A stretch of 64,000 nucleotides of DNA from Lachnospiraceae bacterium (GTDB lineage: Bacteria; Bacillota; Clostridia; Lachnospirales; Lachnospiraceae): contig JAFYEL010000061.1 of the NCBI GenBank assembly GCA_017544285.1, forward strand, positions 1 through 64,000, given 5' to 3'. This document shows positions 60,389-64,000 of the stretch, one piece after another. The position numbers and the translations under genes are program-made. The notes beneath the pieces were generated by a model. The model saw only the letters and a program-made list of their open reading frames with translations, was not told the DNA's origin and made no database searches. Numbering within the stretch: position 1 is the first letter of the stretch; each line of letters starts with the position of its first letter.

Positions 60389-63073
60389 ATGTCAAAAGAG
60401 CTAGCAAAAACCTACGATCCTTCATCAATGGAGGACAGACTTTACAAAAAATGGGAGGATGGCAAGTATTTCCACGCCGAGGTGGACCGTTCAAAGAAGC
60501 CCTTCACCATAGTGATGCCGCCGCCCAATATCACCGGACAGCTCCATATGGGTCACGCCCTTGACAATACCATGCAGGATATCCTCATCCGCTTCAAAAG
60601 GATGCAGGGCTACAACGCACTGTGGCAGCCCGGCACCGATCACGCCTCCATCGCCACCGAGGTTAAGATCATCGAGACCTTAAAGAGCGAGGGCGTAGAC
60701 AGGCACGACCTTGGACGCGAGAAGTTTCTGGAGCGAGCCTGGGAATGGAAGAAGGAATACGGCGGACGTATCACAAAGCAGCTCAGGAAGCTCGGCTCAT
60801 CCTGCGACTGGGACAGAGAGCGCTTCACCATGGACGAAGGCTGCAACAAGGCGGTGACCGAGGTCTTCTGCAGACTCTATAACAAGGGGCTGATCTACAA
60901 GGGAGCCAGGATAGTCAACTGGTGTCCCGTGTGCAATACCTCCATCTCCGATGCAGAGGTTGAATACGAAGAGCAGCACGGCCATTTCTGGCATATTAAA
61001 TATCCTCTTGTGGATGAAAACGGACAGCCTTCAAAGACAGAGTTTTTGGAGTTCGCCACCACCCGTCCCGAGACCATGCTGGGTGATACCGCCGTTGCGG
61101 TCAACCCCGATGACGACAGATACAAATATCTTCACGGCAGACAGGTCTGGCTTCCCATAGTCAACAAGCCAATCCCTGTTGTGGTGGATTCCTATGTAGA
61201 CATGGAGTTCGGTACCGGCGTCGTAAAGATCACCCCCGGTCACGACCCCAACGACTTTGAGGTCGGAAAGCGTCATGACCTGCCCATCGTCAACATCATG
61301 AACGACGATGCCACCATAAACGAGAACGGCGGAAAATACGCCGGCATGGACCGCTATGAGGCAAGGGAGGCAATTGTCAAAGAGCTCACCGAGCTGGGGC
61401 TGTTTGTGAGCATCGAGGATCATTCCCACAACGTCGGAACCCACGACAGATGCCACACCACTGTCGAGCCTCTGGTAAAACAGCAGTGGTTCGTAAAGAT
61501 GGATGAGCTCATCAAGCCTGCGGCTCAGGCGGTTAAAAACGGTGACATCCGCCTGGTACCCGACCGCATGGACAAGACCTACTTTAACTGGACTGACAAT
61601 ATCAGGGACTGGTGTATTTCCAGACAGCTCTGGTGGGGCCATCGGATACCCGCTTACTACTGCGAAAAATGCGGCCATACCGTTGTGGCAAAGGGTGCTC
61701 CCGAGAAGTGCGAAAAGTGCGGACACACTCACTTCAATCAGGATCCCGACACACTTGACACCTGGTTCTCATCGGCACTGTGGCCCTTCTCCACACTGGG
61801 CTGGCCCGACAAGACTCCGGAGCTTGATTATTTTTATCCCACCGATGTGCTGGTTACCGGCTACGACATCATCTTCTTCTGGGTCATCAGAATGATCTTT
61901 TCCGGCTATGAGCAGATGGGAGACAAGCCCTTCCACACCGTGCTCTTCCACGGCCTTATCAGAGACGAGCTGGGCAGAAAGATGAGCAAGTCGCTGGGCA
62001 ACGGTATCGATCCTCTGCAGGTGGTAGAGCAGTACGGAGCAGACGCCCTGAGGTTCACACTGGTCACCGGAAATGCTCCCGGAAACGACATGAGATTCTC
62101 CGATGCCAGGGTACAGGCCAGCAGGAATTTTGCAAACAAGGTCTGGAACGCATCACGTTTCATCATGATGAACATGGAGAGTGTGGATCTTAAAAAGCCA
62201 GAGCCTTCCGACCTTGCTCCCGAGGATAAGTGGGTGCTCCACAGCCTCAATTCCGTTATCGGTGAGGTCACCGAAAATATGGAAAAATATGAGCTGGGCA
62301 TAGCCGTTTCAAAGATCTACGATTTCATTTACGACGTGCTCTGCGACTGGTACATAGAGATGATAAAGCCCCGTCTTTACAACAGCGACGAGGCGGGTAA
62401 AGCAGGAAAGAACGCGGCACTCTACACATTGAAGAGTGTGCTCATCGACTCGCTCAAGCTCCTGCATCCCTACATGCCCTTCATCACCGAAGAGATATAC
62501 TGCACTCTCACCGAGGAGGATAAAGACCGTGAGGCTGATTCCATCATGATCACCGCATGGCCCGTATGCGCAGGCGACAGAGTCTTCGAAAAGGAGGCCC
62601 GTGACATTGAGCTTATGAAGGAGGCAGTGAGAGGCATCAGAAACCTGAGGGCCGAGATGAATGTTGCACCTTCCAAAAAGATCAACGTCCACATCGTATC
62701 CGAGGATGCATCGGTGCGCTCCGCCTTTGAGGACGGCAGGATATTCTTCACCTCCCTTGCAAATGCGGCCGAGCTTTTCACCGCCGCAACAAAAGAGGGC
62801 ATAGACGATGACGCGGTTTCCGTTGTGATACCCGGAGCAGTCATTTACATCCCCCTCTCCGAGCTGGTTGATATCGCCCAGGAGATCGCGCGCCTCGAAA
62901 AGGAAGAGAAGCGTCTGGAGGGCGAGCTTAAGCGCTGCGAGGGAATGCTCTCAAACGAGAAGTTCATCACCAAGGCTCCCGAGGCAAAGATAGCCGAGGA
63001 AAAGGCTAAGCTTGAAAAGTATAAGCAGATGATGGAGACCGTCCGTGAGAGGCTTTCACAGCTCAAAAAATAA
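60389..63073 (+). CDS. valS: Valyl-tRNA synthetase
   Basis: An 894-residue class I synthetase. HIGH motif region PPNITGQLHMGHALDN at 46-61, KMSKS in GRKMSKSLGNGIDP near 530, a CP1 editing domain between (about 170-370), a zinc-finger-like CEKCGHTVVAKGAPEKCEKCG near 423-443, and the C-terminal coiled-coil tRNA arm (about 825-894). AAGGAG precedes the ATG. No T-box leader is seen in the 44-base gap. Closed by a hairpin at 63079. Confidence 0.96.
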   Translation: MSKELAKTYDPSSMEDRLYKKWEDGKYFHAEVDRSKKPFTIVMPPPNITGQLHMGHALDNTMQDILIRFKRMQGYNALWQPGTDHASIATEVKIIETLKSEGVDRHDLGREKFLERAWEWKKEYGGRITKQLRKLGSSCDWDRERFTMDEGCNKAVTEVFCRLYNKGLIYKGARIVNWCPVCNTSISDAEVEYEEQHGHFWHIKYPLVDENGQPSKTEFLEFATTRPETMLGDTAVAVNPDDDRYKYLHGRQVWLPIVNKPIPVVVDSYVDMEFGTGVVKITPGHDPNDFEVGKRHDLPIVNIMNDDATINENGGKYAGMDRYEAREAIVKELTELGLFVSIEDHSHNVGTHDRCHTTVEPLVKQQWFVKMDELIKPAAQAVKNGDIRLVPDRMDKTYFNWTDNIRDWCISRQLWWGHRIPAYYCEKCGHTVVAKGAPEKCEKCGHTHFNQDPDTLDTWFSSALWPFSTLGWPDKTPELDYFYPTDVLVTGYDIIFFWVIRMIFSGYEQMGDKPFHTVLFHGLIRDELGRKMSKSLGNGIDPLQVVEQYGADALRFTLVTGNAPGNDMRFSDARVQASRNFANKVWNASRFIMMNMESVDLKKPEPSDLAPEDKWVLHSLNSVIGEVTENMEKYELGIAVSKIYDFIYDVLCDWYIEMIKPRLYNSDEAGKAGKNAALYTLKSVLIDSLKLLHPYMPFITEEIYCTLTEEDKDREADSIMITAWPVCAGDRVFEKEARDIELMKEAVRGIRNLRAEMNVAPSKKINVHIVSEDASVRSAFEDGRIFFTSLANAAELFTAATKEGIDDDAVSVVIPGAVIYIPLSELVDIAQEIARLEKEEKRLEGELKRCEGMLSNEKFITKAPEAKIAEEKAKLEKYKQMMETVRERLSQLKK

Positions 63074-63078
63074 GCCGG

Positions 63079-63120
63079 AATAACCTCTCCCTTGCATTTT
63101 TGGCCGTGAGAGGTTATTAT
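63079..63120 (+). terminator. Hairpin after valS
   Basis: A perfect 11-bp stem, aataacctctc (63079-63089) with gagaggttatt (63108-63118), and an 18-base loop. The following bases (atataaaac) have few T, so termination strength is uncertain. Confidence 0.6.
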
Positions 63121-63219
63121 ATAAAACTGTATTTGCTATTCCATAGCGAAAATGACAGCGTAGTTTGATTGATTAACGGATCTTTTGATAAGGGTCTTAT
63201 ACTCCGGGAGGAGTGTTCC

Positions 63220-63363
63220 ATGATAGATTTTGAGGAAGAACTGAAAAAGTTCCATCCCTCGCTAGAGGTTGACGAATTTGAAGATGCCCTCAGGGACAAT
63301 GATATCACCGATCTGACGGATATCATGCTTGAGATACTGCATCAGGACAACCCTGCTCAGTGA
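63220..63363 (+). CDS. 47-residue acidic protein of unknown function
   Basis: MIDFEEELKKFHPSLEVDEF begins a 47-residue acidic, helical protein. The ATG at 63220 has an excellent ribosome site (GGGAGGAG, 63206-63213), which argues that it is translated; the longer frame from 63169 does not include such a site. No known family. It lies 10 bases before the zinc-ribbon/TPR gene and may share a transcript with it. Pattern EEELKKFHPSLEVDEFEDALRD could be a small adaptor helix pair. Confidence 0.6.
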   Translation: MIDFEEELKKFHPSLEVDEFEDALRDNDITDLTDIMLEILHQDNPAQ

Positions 63364-63373
63364 GGTTTCCCAT

Positions 63374-64000
63374 ATGAAATGCTATAACTGCGGCTCGGAC
63401 TTGTCGGAAAGCAATTTCTGCAATGCCTGCGGGGCTGATGTCGGTCTGTACAAAAGGATCATCTACCTTTCCAACAGATACTACAACGAGGGTCTCGAAA
63501 AGGCACAGGTCAGGGATCTTTCAGGTGCAAAGGAGTGCCTGAGGCTGAGCCTGAAATGCAACAAATTCAATACAGAGGCGAGAAACCTTTTAGGTCTTGT
63601 ATGCTTTGAGATGGGCGATGCCGTTGACGGACTCTCCGAATGGGTCCTTTCCACCAGCTACCAGCCCAAGAAAAATATCGCCGCCGACTTCCTTGATTCC
63701 ATTCAGAACAATCAGGCAAAATGGGACACGGTAAGGCAGACGATAGCAAAGTACAACAAGGCCCTTGAGTACTGTCGTCAGGACAGCCGCGACATGGCCA
63801 TAATCCAGCTCAAGAGTCTCCTGAAGCTGAACCCCAACATGGTCAAGGGCCATCAGCTTCTGGCCCTGCTTTACATAGATTCCGAGGAGTGGGATAAGGC
63901 TGAGCGCAGTCTGGCCAGGGCAAAGCGTATAGACACCAACAACACCACCACCCTTCTTTATGAGAGGGCAGTGGAAGAGGCTATAAATCACAGGGACGAA
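63374..64000 (+). CDS. Zinc-ribbon TPR protein, cut by the window end
   Basis: The first 209 codons are open to the last base; the stop is outside. It starts with a zinc ribbon (CYNCGSDLSESNFCNACG), then helical repeats of TPR type: LSGAKECLRLSLKCNKFN, ARNLLGLVCFEMGD, AIIQLKSLLKLNPN, GHQLLALLYIDSEEW and DKAERSLARAKRID. No membrane segment is seen in the visible part. Such zinc-ribbon TPR proteins often carry a membrane segment later. The ATG at 63374 has only a weak upstream site (tgaggtttcc). Partial by truncation of the window, not by mutation. Confidence 0.82.
   Translation, partial: MKCYNCGSDLSESNFCNACGADVGLYKRIIYLSNRYYNEGLEKAQVRDLSGAKECLRLSLKCNKFNTEARNLLGLVCFEMGDAVDGLSEWVLSTSYQPKKNIAADFLDSIQNNQAKWDTVRQTIAKYNKALEYCRQDSRDMAIIQLKSLLKLNPNMVKGHQLLALLYIDSEEWDKAERSLARAKRIDTNNTTTLLYERAVEEAINHRDE

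Overview
The window looks like chromosomal DNA of a clostridial Firmicute, most likely a Lachnospiraceae relative. I infer this from the gene families (FabT-controlled fab cluster, DUF4250, DUF1385 next to rpmE/prmC/prfA, a corrinoid-activation-type ferredoxin/ASKHA protein, ECF S component), strong AGGAGG ribosome binding sites, and many multidomain sensor kinases and c-di-GMP proteins. No tRNA, rRNA or CRISPR array was seen.

Layout. 0-5.9 kb: hisS-aspS, then htpG behind a CIRCE operator, and a convergent Rrf2-type regulator. 6-7 kb: an Rpn/PD-(D/E)XK recombination-promoting nuclease on the minus strand. 7.2-19.7 kb: an island with more AT-rich codon use, entered by a serine recombinase. It carries a nearly unidirectional run of four membrane FHA proteins (one fused to a trypsin-like protease, one to a PrsW-type intramembrane protease), a soluble FHA protein, two membrane Ser/Thr kinases, two PP2C phosphatases and a zinc-ribbon membrane protein. 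A 25-bp near-perfect direct repeat brackets it, together with the nuclease. I regard this as the most unusual system here: kinases write, phosphatases erase and FHA domains read phosphothreonine, while two readers are attached to proteases. 19.7-20.1 kb: a probable structured non-coding RNA with its own promoter and terminator. 20.2-21.5 kb: metY.

21.6-30 kb: a clostripain-family peptidase, then a tightly packed set of two membrane-anchored BMP-family binding proteins, a hybrid histidine kinase and adenine deaminase, suggesting purine or nucleoside sensing. 30-35.5 kb: clpB behind a perfect CIRCE, DUF4250, a ferredoxin/ASKHA protein with a striking in-frame TTTACATAA repeat linker, and a secreted HExxH protein. 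35.6-43.4 kb: fatty-acid synthesis operon acpP-fabK-fabD-fabG-fabF-fabZ-accDA(fused)-fabH-fabT with a FabT-like box at the acpP promoter. 43.5-48.3 kb: rho, then rpmE-DUF1385-prmC-prfA. 48.3-54.4 kb: a coupled trio of EAL protein, Sel1-repeat protein and membrane GH25 lysozyme. 54.4-60.4 kb: ECF S component (minus), a membrane protein of unknown function, and a dCache hybrid kinase followed by a REC-GGDEF diguanylate cyclase. 60.4-64 kb: valS, a 47-residue unknown, and the start of a zinc-ribbon/TPR protein cut by the window end.

All calls rest on reading the sequence and on family knowledge; no database search was run.
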